From the NCBI GenBank assembly GCA_963969495.1, contig OZ018326.1, forward strand, positions 149,511,806 to 149,575,805: DNA of 64,000 nucleotides. The letters run 5' to 3'. The stretch's first letter is position 1; each line of letters opens with the position of its first letter. Below the pieces are notes generated by a model. The model did no database searches. It was not told where the DNA came from and was given only the letters and a program-made list of their open reading frames with translations. Source of the stretch: Ceratothoa steindachneri. Lineage: Eukaryota; Arthropoda; Malacostraca; Isopoda; Cymothoidae. Shown here in pieces: positions 11,201 through 24,199 of this stretch. Made by a program: the position numbers and the translations under genes.

Positions 11201-11516
11201 TTAAATAGACTATCCTTTTATGTATTGTTTGACCCAAAGTTCATATAGAAACACCGCATTAATGACAAAAAGCGCTTAAAAATTGCAACTTATGACCTAA
11301 ATCCTTAATCTGTCTTAGATTACTTAAATCATTTATGTTGAAAAAAGTTTTTCAATAGGTACTTAAAATGTATTAATTCAGCTACAACTAGAATATTGAG
11401 GCTTGAACGCCTCAAAAATATATAATTATTTAAAGTATGTTTATCTAAAGTAAAGAAAACGGATACGTAAATGTATATTTTGAATTAAAAATATACCGAC
11501 TGTGAATGTATGAATT

Positions 11517-11811
11517 TGTATGATAGTATAAAAGTTAGAAAAAATATGTAAAAATTGTATGAAAGTTTAAAGTTAGATAAAATATATATGTTAAAATTTG
11601 TATGAAAATTTAAAGTTAGAACGAATATATATTTCAAAATTTGTATGAAAGTGTAAAAGTTAGAAAAAATATGTAAAGATTTGTATGAAAGTTTAAAATT
11701 AGATCAAATATATATGTTAAAATTTGTATGAAAGTTTAAAGTTAGAACAAATGAATATGTCAAAATTTGTATGAAAGTATAGATGTTAGAATAAATATAG
11801 ATGTAAAAAAG
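11517..11811 (+). repeat. Seven-unit AT-rich minisatellite with three-unit higher-order period
   Basis: Units begin with TGTATGA at 11517, 11556, 11599, 11642, 11682, 11725 and 11768. Spacing is 39, 43, 43, 40, 43, 43, and units one and four share a short AAAAAATATG tail, so the array repeats as ABCABC plus one, a period of about 126 bp. Adjoining TA runs begin at 11823. Confidence 0.85.
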
Positions 11812-11822
11812 AAGACAAAAAG

Positions 11823-11909
11823 TATATATATATATATATATATGTGTGTATACATAAAGTAAAAAAAATTAAAAAAAGAAAAAAAGAGACAAATATAAAT
11901 AGACAAAAA

Positions 11910-11964
<55 letters not shown>
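11823..11964. repeat. Two TA microsatellites
   Basis: TA runs at 11823-11843 and 11912-11964 are separated by A-rich sequence. Apparent open frames here encode only Tyr-Ile repeats and are not genes. Confidence 0.95.
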
Positions 11965-11969
<5 letters not shown>

Positions 11970-13140
11970 TTTATCAAAAAGCAAGAATCCCTTATGACGC
12001 CCTTATAATATGCTCAATTGAAATTCTATATTAAATTAATAATAAGTCGTATTGGCTATCTTATTAAGAGCTAGCATGTGGGAATATAATATTTTGAATA
12101 CATATGTTTAATTTCTAAATTTGATTATGTTAGGTATTTTTATGACTGGAAATTTTAAAATTTTCTAATTGTTGTTGGGTCCTACCCATTTGTTTTATTT
12201 TGCAACAAATGAAGCTCCCGTTCGTCTTGATTTCAGGTCAAATTTTGGCAATGAATTATACTTTCGTAAATAATTCAATCTTTAAATTTTAGAAGTATTT
12301 CCAATTTTGATTTGCTGTTGCCGATTACCAAGTGTCCATTATCGTTGCCACGAGGGCGGATTAGCGCGAACTTGAGCACGATATAGAGTGATTTGCATAA
12401 TTTTCACCTGTCGATTTGCTCACTTGCTCGATAGTCCAGCATGGTACTCAGGTAATTTCGAGTTTAATTCCGTTTAGCGTTAGCGGAAAAAATTATCACC
12501 AAACAAAGATGTATAGTCTGGTCCTATTCCTATGAGGCGCCGACACAAAATTCTAAGTTTGGGCTTATTAAGACAACCCTTCTCCGAGTTCCTTAACGAG
12601 GGTTCTTTCTGGGTTTCACTATGCCCAACTTTTAAGTTATTTTAAATGTAGTGGTGATCGTGACAGAGATATTAAAATAAGGAAATGATCCAAATTTAGG
12701 TAATCTAACCTGTCTGATAAAACCAGGACGAATCTCGAATCAGATGAGTGGAGGCATATATTCCTTCGTTCGGTGATCGTTTGCGTAATTTGCCTTCTTT
12801 ACTAGATCCCTAATCTCTTCTCAGTTATTAACAATTTAGATGAACAAAGTGATGCCCTAGGATGAGAAATTGCAATAAATTCGTATTTATATACATTCAT
12901 GAAAATTAAAAGGTGAACATAATACATGTGAAATTAACTAATCAAAAGGCACCCTATACTAAAATGAGTTGTTTAAAAAATTAATTGAGATGTAATGGTT
13001 CATAGATAATGAAAGAAAGATGTTCGGAATACCCATTCGTGGGCAATTCACTCACAAAGTAATAAACAGTCTTCGGGTCGTAGGGAGAATTGTTTCGAGC
13101 ATGATCTTTGCCTAGATGTCGGCTTTGCTTTAAATATGTA
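11965..13140. other. Gene-free AT-rich stretch
   Basis: I see no recognisable coding, RNA or element signature between the TA array and the third Jockey-like LINE copy. Confidence 0.5.
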
Positions 13141-13149
13141 GAATGTTTC

Positions 13150-14560
13150 TTTTATTTTTAGTCGCGCTTTCTTCGGACGATGGTTTTATGTATATTGCCC
13201 ATCTCTCGCAGGAGTGCGATGTCATAGTCAGTATAACTGAAGAAAGAAACGAAGATTATGATATAGAGTTCGAAAGTAATATCATAGACGAACTTAATAT
13301 AAAAATACATAAGACGCACACTCACCACCAGAGGGATAGACAGCGCGACAGAGATGCCGAGATTACCAAAGAGTAACTACTCGCCATGCTCCGTTCATTC
13401 CGGCGAAAGGCTCGTTACAATCGGGGTTCACGAAATTAAACTTTGAATAGGTACTAACCAACATCTTGGAAGAAATTAGAAGACTTTTCAAAGCCTGTCT
13501 TAATACAGGATACTTTCCGACGCATATAAAATAACAAAAAATGATTTTCTTGCCGAAGCACGGAAAAGATCCTACGTTGAGAGAGAGTTACGAGCCAACT
13601 TCACTCCTGGAATTTGGTTAAAAGCTCTTCGATAAGATCCTGTAAAAAAGACTAGTGTCTCACCTGAATAAGAACTTCCTTTATAAAATGTGGCAGTTGG
13701 AAATGTAGTATAAGATCCTACGGCTGGCCTAAGTGAAAACTTTAGATAATTATCTGTGACTATGTGATGGAGAGAGCGGCGTATCTCAGTTTAGGGTGCA
13801 AGGACGGACCGAAGTTTACCCTCAATGCGGGGCTTCCGCAGGGAGGGGGGGTCTGTTTCCCACTAGATACTCGATTTACACCGAAGAGGTCTCGGCCCTT
13901 GCGAACCCAACTTGCATCAGCATTTAATACCTCGATGATCTCAGCCAGAAAATCGCTTTTCCTTGGATGAACGCGACTATTAAAGCTCGTATGACAGCGG
14001 CAGAAATCGAAATAATAAACATCTACAAGGGCATCTGGAAGATAAGAACCAACCAGGAGTATTTCTAGTTAGGTTCCACTGTGAGGAGACTACTTTATGA
14101 TGTCAGGGTGGGGGATAGGGGCTATCTTTACGCCACGGAGTGCAATGTACTTGGAATGAATATTAATTCATCCAGGTACAGGAAGCACGTCGATGATCGA
14201 ATTTCTAACTCCTCGGCCTCAGTCAGAACTCAATACATGTCCAGAAATCTCCGTGATAGCAAGAACAAAAAGATCTACTATGCAATTGTAAGATCTACAA
14301 TGCTCTATTTTGCTTGCTTCCTCTCTTGTGACTCGAGGACACAAAAGAGGAGACTAAAAGTCGTGAAGAATAAATGCGCGTACCTAATTACGGGTACACG
14401 CAGGCGAGAAAAAAGACGCGGAACAAAAGCTGCACAGGTATGTGGGGTTAACTCTCATTAACGATTGTCATTGAAGACCGGAAGAAACAGAAGGGCTGTA
14501 ATTCGCGGCAGATTTCCAAGCTACACTAGCCTAACGGCTGGTGGAGAAGAAGTGCCGTTC
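13150..14560 (+). mobile_element. Jockey-like LINE copy 3, heavily decayed RT
   Basis: Broken frames keep the motif order of copies 1 and 2. An acidic linker (YDIEFESNIIDELN, then DAEITKE) lies near 13258-13374 and CLNTGYFPTHIK near 13490. IFLPKHGKDPTLRESYEPTS lies near 13540-13600 and LLEFG-stop-KLFDKIL after it. NAGLPQGG lies near 13825, and a catalytic box YLDD at 13928-13939, just after an in-frame stop. The basic C-terminal region (14081-14461) includes RKHVDDRI and IYYAIVRSTMLYFA. ORF1 and endonuclease are absent. It is older than copies 1 and 2 by the density of stops. Confidence 0.8.
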
Positions 14561-17390
14561 TACGCATGAAATGAATGTAAATTTACCTAAGAATGGGATA
14601 AAAACCGATAAAGACACCAAAACTCCAAACTAAGAAAAATTCACCGATTTCGACTTAGGAATTTACCGATAAAGACTCATTTTTAAACAAAAAGTAACAG
14701 AAAGAAGAAACATAAATCACATAATGGCACACACTACAAAATAAATAAAAAACAATGAACACTAACAATATCAAATGCATACTACATATCCAAAGAACAT
14801 TAAAATCTTTAAGACAAATGGCTTGAACGCCATAAAATGTAAACTTTAGACGAAAACACAAAAGGACACACAAGAGGAAATAATGAAAGCGATAGTCTTG
14901 ATCACCAGGCGCCTAACATCTATTTGCAAAGCGTTTACACTAATTTCTCTTTTCACTACTTTTATTTCTGTCTATCTACCCACACACCAGTTTTTTCCCA
15001 ACACACACATACCCACTTACACTCATTCGTAATTTGAGACGCTGTTCTCGCGGATGCAAACTTTCCCTTCCACGACTACATTAGACCAGGGCCAAAAAGT
15101 CATAGCAAACTTATCCCATAATCATTAACATAACAACCCTTACACCTAGGATTCACTACTTGAGTAGCATATCCCGGTAACCTCGACTTCACGCTGGCTA
15201 CCACCAAAAACCTCATCCTAATGGCAGAAAGTAAGAAATACTAGACATCCCGCAATCTCTCGAGAAACCTGTACTTCAAACTCGCCACACACAGCTGAGA
15301 CTGGTCCTAAAACTTACGTTCGCCCTGATCTAGAACCACATTTTCAAATGTAAAATATGCAAATCCACTAGGCTTCCAAGCGATCCAACAGTTCATGAGA
15401 TAGTTCTAACTCAAAGCTGACGGCATAGCTAAAAAAAAAAAGAATTGTGCAAAGGAGAACCTTAACACAGATTTAAACCCGATAACTTTTTGTGTGTGAG
15501 TAAAAAAATTGAAAGAGTAAGCAAGCAAGCAGAGATAGACTGCGATGCTATAAAATGGCCTGATTGCGAACTTCACTGGTGAGAATGAAAAACTATTCAG
15601 AGATGTCAGGAAGGAATTTTTTAAATTTTCCAAAGAAGAAGACATCTTCTATATGAGTTTCGAAGATAGGTTCTTGAGTACTTTAAGATAGGGAGTATAA
15701 GTTCTCACAGTACAGAAACGTGAACATCATTTGGATCCATAGTGAATAAACGGAGGGCACTTCAGTTCTAGTGCAGAACTATGGCCGATGAACTCTTCCT
15801 ACCAACCAAAAGTCCCTGGCCTCAGTAAAATCACCACCAGGCAACTAAAAGAGCACTAGAAAGATTCCTACGGGTTTCTGACAATGGAATACGGTCCAAA
15901 CCCCAACTAGGAATTTTTTATGATGGTTAAACACCCCTACCACACAACAAAGATATTAAAACTCTTCCAGGATTACGAGGTCTTCCTTATTATGAAATGG
16001 CCTGAAAAAGGTCAGGAACGAAAGCACATTGAAAATGTTTAGATGACAGTAGAAGAGGTTCAAAGAGAGTAAACCAAATACAGTTCAAGAACGCTAGGAA
16101 ATGCTTCATGCATGATGAATGAAGCAAGCTTACTTTTATGAGTGTCAACAATTGGTTCGTTCCTTAGGCCTAAGATATCAAAGTAACCTCGGAGATAAAA
16201 GCTTTCACACTAAATACCATTTATTTATCACTTGTTTTAAACTTAAACTCTAATCGTTATATACCGATGGAAGTTTGTTTCCGCCATCGTTCGAATCATT
16301 TACCCACTTCATTTTTTGTAGTTAATTTCATATTCTTGTAACTTTCATTGGATTGATCTAAATTTGCTTTGCCTTTACCATACGTGGATTATTTAAACTG
16401 TATCTTATAGTACACCAACTTTGTTCTGCTTGGATTTTCTCTGGCAAAACTTATAGAGAATTGTTTGATAGAAATACAGGTCTTCTGTCCATTTTGTAAA
16501 ATACTGTACATATATTCAAGGCAGAGTTAAGTTTCGGGATTGCGTATGCAATCCCTGTAATTCATTTTTCACCGAAATACATTGGCAATATTATTAATGT
16601 AAATATACATATACACGAAAAATAAGATAAGCTACATTCGCATCATATCCATGATGCATTTGGTAAAAAATTTAAATGGAAAGAACCATCGCAAAGAATG
16701 AAAAAAGGCTCAAAATATTTAGATTATAGCAGCTTATCTCATTTATAACAAAAGTAATTTAGATGAAAATTGTGGCCGGGATGTATAGTGTAAAAAATAA
16801 ATTTCATTATTATTAAACATTTAAATATTTCCAATGTAAGGTTTGTGGTGGATGAATGTAATATATTAAATTGGGTTTATTCACAGACTCATCCTCAGAT
16901 GAGGCTAAAGTTTTGCTTATCAAAATATTTAGTGTTTTTGCATTCACTTTCTTCGGAGACAAAATACTAAAGAATTCATTTCCTCGCGGCAACTTAGAAC
17001 AAATAACTTGAGTAGGGAGGTGTAAGTGAATAAAAATTATCAATTAGGCACACAGAAAACGTATTGTAAAAAAGAAAATTGATTGAAAATGAACGAAAAT
17101 ATAGAGATCTAAAATATAACCTTTCCCTCGTGGGAGACATAAAATGTGATTGATGGATGGAGTAATGGGCCAAAGGTGAGCAATAGATTACGAAAACTCA
17201 AAAATTCTTTAGCCTCTTGTTTCTTTCTACTATTGCTTTTCCACACGGGGAAAAATGCCTTCGCTGAAAAGGATACTTTTTCTGTCATTTAGAATAATCT
17301 AGTACGTTTATGTTATTTACAAAACCTACCTATCATTATTCAACGTCTTAAAAAAATGGGGTAACTTCAGTTGCTGTACATTGCAGGTAA
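14561..17390. other. Long stretch with no identified gene
   Basis: AT-rich sequence. Short open frames at 14655-14873, 15406-15645 and 16813-17043 (all minus) have no motif I recognise. The frames around 15180-16100 look faintly coding-like on the plus strand but are full of stops; I cannot name a source element. Confidence 0.4.
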
Positions 17391-17642
17391 GATTCCTGTC
17401 AAATTTCGTACCTTTATTATCCAGAAGATTCATTTAACAATGAATTCAAAGCAAATTTTCCCCCCTCTTATAGACGAGCAGACTTTTGGTGGTTCAAGTG
17501 TCTTCACTTTCATTCTTTCAATGTCAGAGTTCAGGCATTAGAAAATTTGGAAGTTGATCACACCATAGCAAAATTAGAAGCGGCTGAGCTGAAAGAATCT
17601 ACACTCTATGTCAAATTACCAAGAAGCCATAACACAAAATAA
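17391..17642 (+). pseudogene. Unidentified 83-codon open tract without a start codon
   Basis: Open from just after a TAA at 17388-17390 to a TAA at 17640-17642. It reads in part RRADFWWFKCLHFHSF and LEVDHTIAKLEAAELKESTL, which has a natural-looking amino-acid mix with a helical, acidic second half. There is no in-frame ATG. I do not recognise the family. It may be an exon or element remnant, or chance. Confidence 0.3.
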
Positions 17643-19878
17643 GTCATTACCGCAGTAATTATAGTACATAATTTGCTTCATAACTATGTCTTAATATATT
17701 CTCATCAAGATTATTTCCCAATCACTCCCTTTATTTTTCTTCGTTTGTCTCTCATTTCTTTCTTGAACAACTATCGGTTTCCTTTGATACTTACCGTACT
17801 TTTCTGCCATGATATTGTGAATTGCTTTTGAAAGGTTGGATAACTCAGTGGTATTTCATTCAGCACATCACTTTTTTATTGGTCTGTCTTCATATCGGTC
17901 GCCTATTTAGCAATGGCCTCTCCTGTAATCCCACATCGCCTCATTTGATGTGTTGACTCACCTTCACGGATAACTTTTCGAATTTGGAAGTTGCGAGAAA
18001 ACATTTTCCGACTCATATTGAAAATGATTTTGGAACGAATTTATAAACGGAAAACACTACTATGCATAATCCTGCCCTACCTCCTGTAGCAAAAGAAGTT
18101 TTACCCAACTGCTTTTCTTTTATTTTTTAACCGGTTTATTCTTTATATCGATTTCTACTTATTTCTCTGCCAGAAAAGTTTGGATACTACCAATATTATT
18201 TACCTAATTGAAAATAGTGACCAAGAATTTAAAATCGAAGGACTTTAACTAAACTAATTAAAAATTAGAAATTCATTAATGTTATGCCTTTATTTTGTAA
18301 AATTGCATAAGTAAAAAATCTAATTGTATTTGAAATTGCTACTCATGATTGTACGTGGTAATTTCGACCACTTTAAACAATGTTTAACGGGTCGGCCAAA
18401 TTTACTCACTCAGCTCTAGCCAATGTGAAGATGTCTTTCTAAATCCAATTTTTATTAAAAGCTTAATTTAATTTATCAGTTACCCCTCTCTCTTTTCTCA
18501 CTCATAACCTTGAAATCCACACTCGAAACGGACACCTACCTTCCTTGATGAAGAGAGGTAATTACAGAAGAGTTTCATGTCCCTTGTCCCTAGCACTAGT
18601 AATAATCAAATTTTATTGTTCAACTTCCCAATCTCTTTCAGTTCACCTAACTTCAGTCATAGTAATAATGAAATCCATCCATTTTAAATCGTCGACCAGA
18701 TCCCCCTGTCGCATAGTGAAATTTGAATTAAGATCAGAATGACCAATACTAGAACACCATTAAGCAGAAGACTTTTCGTGACCCATTGGGGGCCCCACCC
18801 GTTAAACATCAGTGGTGTGTCGATGTAAATATCCATTCGGCAATTCGGTAGGAGAGAATGGCAATATCTTGTATGTGAAGACGAAAGAAGGAAGGCCAAC
18901 GTTGTTGTAATAGGATATGTAAGAAATGACGTGTATAAAGAGCAAACTGCTCCACATGAGAGGGATTCTGCTCGTTTTCCAATAAGCAGGTAGCTCCCTT
19001 ACTTACGCTTGAGTTTTATGTTCGCTCTCACATGATTTAACCTTGGTACATAGACGTTGGAAGTCCAAGACTTTATCATTGAGACTAACATGGGCTTGTG
19101 TTCCACAGATACACATGTCGATGTAAGCTCTATTTTAAACTACATAAATAAAAATTACGTAAATCAGAACAGTGACCACGCCAGGAACGTAGATGCTAAA
19201 GATTTCCCTTATGGATAAATGGATATAAACATTTACTTTAAACCTTTTCCCTTGTGTTACAAATAACAAAAATCAGGTTGTAATGTTATGGGGCGATTTT
19301 GATGGAACGAATCTGTCTACATGTGAGATGCGTTCTCTTTTGGTTCCCTCTCGATAATGACTTATCATATACTCGTATCTGTGCTCTTATCTTAGTAAGA
19401 GAAGATCCTGATACTTAAGAACCAGGCTCGATCCAAGGAGATTTCTAAAGAAAAGATCCAAACTTCTCTCCCTCCTTTTGCCTACAGCTTTAATGCGTTT
19501 TTGCCCACGAGGTCGCTCCATCTGCCAAGAGCTACGGTAAAAAAAGGTGAGGCTAACAATAGGACACCACTGAGTAATTTATATCTGGAATGGGGCCGTA
19601 TTTTTCCTCTTGAACTCTCCTCTCGTAGTATCTCTTACTGCAGTTTTAGTTAATCTCACCCTGATAGTAAATCTAGGACCGTCTGTGATTTGGAAGAATA
19701 ACAGATTTTGACTAAACTCCCCTTACCTATCAATGGATCTTGCAACGAGGAAAGGTTTTCTTGAGATTTGATTGATCGCGTTTACGCCAAACTTGGTACA
19801 ACACCACCTTTAACCATTTACCGCCTGTTTCGACCGAGACTTTTTCTCCGTCAGTATAGAATCAACACAGTTGCGATA

Positions 19879-19931
19879 AAGAGAGAGAGGGAGATAGCGA
19901 GAGAGCGAGAGGGAAACAGAGACAGAGAGAA
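19879..19931. repeat. GA-rich simple repeat
   Basis: Imperfect GAGA run with few pyrimidines, in otherwise plain AT-rich DNA. Confidence 0.85.
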
Positions 19932-20853
19932 ATAAAATACCTTCATCAGAATCAACTTAATGCTGGGGTCAAAGTTAGACTCATGCTAATTATCTCGAAT
20001 TTTGCCTCTTTTATTGGATAACTTTGTAGCGATAAAGGCAAAGAGGTAACATTTTTCAATCAAGGCAACCTAAATTCATGCTTCAAACTTTTGAGCCCAA
20101 TATATGTATTTTTTTCATTCGTTTTTTTTTAAATTTACCTGATAGGAATAATTATTTTAATATTTAAATTATTTCAGTCAGGTTTATTAAAAATTCACCA
20201 TTTACAAAATGATAGGACGAAACAATACAGTAAGATACTTCGCTGAATCAAAAATCATGCTCCCTAAAATATTTATATGTCTCAGGGTGTAACCAATAAG
20301 AGCTTAACTGATGTTAACTTTCGCCGGACTGCGTCTAGCGAGGCTTTTTCTTCTAATTAGGATCTCCGCAATATTGAATTTTACCCTTGGACACATCATG
20401 ATTTGTCCTCCTAAAATTCCATCCATTATTTCATCGTTTCCTCTCAAAGTTTTCATCCTTATCTGAAACCTAATTATTAAGTGACTCTTTTCACATGATC
20501 TCTTTCAGAAGATAAAAGCCAATGAGTGAAAAGCGTTAATATTTTCTCACATGGCCCTATCATAACAAATGCGCATATATCCGTCTCTATTTAGTCATAT
20601 GTACATGACCGCATTGGTTCATGCTTTGATTTCGTTATGGGCCTAAGTTTTCCATCTCGTTGCCCTTCAAATTTTGGGTTCATTTCTTTTAGAGTGAAAA
20701 GTCACTCTTAATTCATTTGCAACGATCAGTAGATCTGCGATATAGTCAATAGCGAGACATTATTCCTAATCATCAGGTAAACTTCCTAAATATGGTTTTA
20801 TCCTAGTTTGATCATTAAATAATGTTGTCAGATCTTTAGATAAGGGTATACCG

Positions 20854-20854
<1 letters not shown>

Positions 20855-20912
<58 letters not shown>
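20855..20912. repeat. TAA trinucleotide microsatellite
   Basis: About 19 near-perfect TAA/AAT units. Confidence 0.95.
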
Positions 20913-20916
<4 letters not shown>

Positions 20917-22429
20917 ATAATAATTAGAAGCAGATGAAGAAGAAGAAAATAATCATTTCGGTGTTTCTCGAGGCGCGATGGTTGCGGGCCGGACACCATG
21001 GGTAGATTAACATAGGTTAGAAATGGAGAGAGAGGAAAGTATTGGCGGAAGCGATCTCTCTTTAGAATGGGATTGAACACATAAAGAGATTGAGGGGAAC
21101 GAAATAGTTAGTTGCCTAAAAATAAAAACAGAATACAAAAGTGAGCATCTGTTTGCGGAAGTTAGCGAGGGGAATTTCGTAAAGTGGTAAACATAGAAGA
21201 AGTAAAATTTGTCGAAATTTTATAACCAGAGAGGTCTAAAGAGGAGACTATGTTAGGCATTTGAAGCCACAAAGGTCAACAGCTCTCCAAAACATGCTTA
21301 ATATCTATAGACAAGACAGATTCCACTGGGAGCATTGAGGCAGGAAGGGCACGGAATCCCTTTGGTTTTACCTGCAGCATGGTTGCCAATGCTTCAAATA
21401 ACACCTCTTTGGGTATATGGGAGATTAAGAGGCTTGAATATCAGCAATAAACTACTTTTAATCTCATCCCTCTTAATTAGCATATTTTATTCTTACCCCT
21501 AATAAACACATATTGAACGAATAAAAAAATATTAAGAACAAACCATTTTCAATAAAGTCTCAAGGATAATTCAAGAGCACTGTATATGAGCCCCTTTCTT
21601 TATTCCTTCATAGGAAAGTCATAAGTAAATTTAAGCGAAATGGCTGGTTCTTTATAGCAAGGTTAACAACGTAGGAAAATCAAAGATTAGAATCAATAAA
21701 CTGTAATCAAAGAGTTTAAAAGAAAAAGGTGGGAAGTTTGTATTCCCCTTTTTTTGACCTATTGTATTTTTTCTCCTTTTGAAATTAAGTACCTTTCTCG
21801 GACAGGGAAAACCTTCTGCCGATAAAATGTTGAATAAGAAGTTGGTGCCGAGAGCGTTTTATCGACCCCATGAGACTCGTCTAAAAAAATCTCAGCGTGT
21901 CTTGTGTCTGAAAAGAGAGTAATTGTATGGAGAGGGGCTCTCTTTTCCGTCTCGCGGCATTATACTCAGCTATTCTAAAATTCTTAAACCTTTCTCTCAA
22001 GTATTCAGGTCAAAGTGCAATTGACAGCAAATCTTTTGCTTGAATAGACAATGCTAGAATTTTAGGAATATAACAGAGGTTTACCTAAAAGCTCTGTTTA
22101 ATCGCTAGAATTAGGAGTAAAATGCGTTTTTAAAATTAAAGTTGCGCTATTTGTTTCTCTCTGGGAATTTGTCCAGGTAGAGGCTCTGCTGATAAATCGC
22201 GGCACCAGCATATATTAAGCTGATCACTTTTGTTCATTCCATGTTATTCTTACTAAACTCACCGGAAAAAATATTAGTCACGTAGAGAGAAAAACTAATT
22301 TAACGTCTTAAGTGTGTAAGAACCTTAGGCAGCCGAGAGGCGTAGCTTAGTTTGCGTTGAAACTTTAGTTACGCTTTATTTGTGTTGCGGACGGCGTGAA
22401 GATCTGTAGATAGCAAATTAGCTCTACTT

Positions 22430-22830
22430 AAAATGGGCCGAAAAGCGACGTCATCGACTTTCAAAAAGATGTGACTATATTTGGATGCGCCAAAGGCCAT
22501 CATGTGAAGGAGGTGGCGAAATTTGGCACTGTTTCACGAGTACGGTTTTGTGGATTAAGAAACAATGGGATAACTCCCAAAAGGCGAAAATCCCTCGCCC
22601 TTATTGGTAACGAAATAAGGTCTTAACAAACAAGGACCGTCGTATAGTCTCCAGGCTTGTAATTGCAAATTGATTTGCTTCCAGGCAGGAATTGCTACAA
22701 AACGTCAATTCTGGTCCTTCACAATCCATTTCAGGAAGAAAATTACACGCAAAATTTCATGGCATGAACATATGGAGCAAAGTGGCGTACAAGAGGACCT
22801 TACTATGGTTACAAGTGAATATTTTGTGTG
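22430..22830 (+). pseudogene. Possible Tc1-like transposase remnant (N-terminal half)
   Basis: Broken frames read MGRKATSS near 22433, then KGHHVKEVAKFGTVSRV, which resembles the HTH of Tc1-type transposases (a G-L/H-S-x-x-E-I/V-A-K-x-x-G-V-S-R pattern). TPKRRKS follows, like the GRPR linker. After a stop-rich stretch, GLPGRNCYKTSIL and HMEQSGVQEDLTMVTSEYF lie where Tc1 proteins have the second HTH end and the first catalytic Asp strand; an Asp is not visible there. The match is by pattern only. It could also be another helix-turn-helix transposase. Confidence 0.42.
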
Positions 22831-23480
22831 TCCGGTGAGCTTATTTTTCGCCTATTCTTTTTTTTTATTATTTAGTTGAATTTTATTATATTTCAAATAC
22901 TTTTTCATTGAAATAAGCATAGTCTCTTCAAAAGTAACCAATTTGACGCTTTGTTTTGCACCCTTGTCTTACATCTCTATTTGTAGGCTTTGAGAGAATC
23001 TCCATCTGAACGATTTCTCATTTAAATGGTGCATGTTTTACATCCCAATGCCAATGATTCTATTCATTTAAGTAAAATGAAAATATATCTATGTATATAG
23101 GACACTAAAATTGTGTTTGAAATTCATTGTGAGCTAAATTTTCGTAGATGATCTATAATCTAACGTTAATATGACACCGTATTCATTACCAATACGTAAT
23201 TATAGTCAATAAAAAGTTGGGTTTTTTTCGGAAAGTTCCGCCAGCGACTTAGGCCTTGGAAGATATGGCGAGGTTAAGGTTAGGCTATGGCGTTCGAAGC
23301 TAGTAGTGTGAACAGAGCCTGTGTGTTAGGTTAAATTTTACATTAGGGTTTTAACATTCGGTGAACATTCCAAAATTATTAGAGAGCGAACTTTTATGGA
23401 AGGTGATCTCGTGGTCGGAAATACTACCGATGGTCAAATGCTAGCTCTGAGCCTCTTTCATAAGCTCTTTAACTGTAGTT

Positions 23481-24030
23481 TCTCATGAATTCGTCCAAAA
23501 CAATTCCTAAAGCTATTCTGATACATAATGAGAATGGTTTTCCTTCAATTACTTTGTATTATAATGTCCACATGAAGGAAATATATGCCAACGTTCAGCG
23601 CCTTTGGAAGCTTCAGCCTTTAAACTATGTAAATAGTGGTGTATTAATTGAAAATGTGGTTGTTTTGCCAGAGATTAACAATATTTAAAGATAAACTGGC
23701 CACTATTCTCTAATTAGAGGTTAGAAAAAATCATTCATCTTCTACCATCTAATAATTCAAAAGGTTCTGATTATACCACATAAAACTGGGTCTGATGGAA
23801 GATTTGTAAAGCCCCTCGGCAAAACAGCAACATCACTCAATACATTACAAAATTCCTAAATTCAGTGAGGCTAAAATAAAGGACGGTGTCTTTATCGATC
23901 TTTACGTTTAAACTATATGGTGAACTTCTTTGAGATATTGAGCTTAAAACTGCGCTGAGTGGCAAAGAAAAGGTCTTGGTAGAAAACTTCATCTAGGCAT
24001 GTAAATGGATTGGTGGCATTAGGTATCGGA
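23481..24030 (+). pseudogene. Copy A of the Cys-rich uncharacterised family (internal fragment)
   Basis: An open stretch gives NSSKTIPKAILIHNENGFPS then LYYNVHMKEIYANVQ. It aligns with the middle of copies B and C (SSLKAGLLHNGNRYPS, VKEEYSSVKMLL). After stops, 23765-24010 gives a degraded match to the next block, a proline/lysine-rich region followed by the F-V-x-x-L-x-K and S-E/A-A-K-x-K segments. The N-terminal Cys-rich exon and the C-terminal block are not found. Direction is plus, as in copy B 1.5 kb downstream. I know this family only as an uncharacterised protein with many copies in invertebrate genomes; that is memory, not a search. Confidence 0.58.
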
Positions 24031-24174
24031 GGATAAAAGATATATTGTTGAATGTTGTTTCATTTGTTACTTTGACAATTTTAATATTTCGTCGCCCTGA
24101 AATATTAATAAACAAGCGTTTTAACACAAACATAGCTCAAGTTTACTTAGATATAAAATAACGCAAAAAATGAA

Positions 24175-24199
24175 GTAACCTCCCTAACCAGTAGTCGAA
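24175..24199 (+). repeat. 25-bp motif, first copy
   Basis: The 25 bp starting GTAACCTCCCTAACC recur exactly at 25198-25222 in the same orientation. Flanks do not align. The two lie between pseudogene copies A and B. Confidence 0.8.

Larger units (their letters stand above)
7570..11240 (+). mobile_element. Jockey-like LINE copy 2, near full length (ORF1, endonuclease, RT)
   Basis: This is the most complete of the three related copies: gag-like ORF1 with a zinc knuckle, APE-type endonuclease, then RT, all in the plus direction over about 3.7 kb. There is no RNase H, unlike the GC-rich LINE at the window start. The boundaries are approximate. The 5' end abuts the mariner remnant and the 3' end fades into AT-rich DNA near 11240. 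Every ORF carries stops or shifts, so the copy is not autonomous now. Confidence 0.87.
17643..22425. other. Gene-free stretch with simple repeats
   Basis: No gene signature seen. It contains a GA-rich tract at about 19879-19931 and a TAA trinucleotide microsatellite at 20855-20912. The leucine-run open frame across the latter is an artefact of the repeat. Confidence 0.5.

Noticed and set aside
20766..21080. 104-codon minus-strand open frame with a long leucine run
   Set aside because: The run is the TAA microsatellite; flanks carry no motif.
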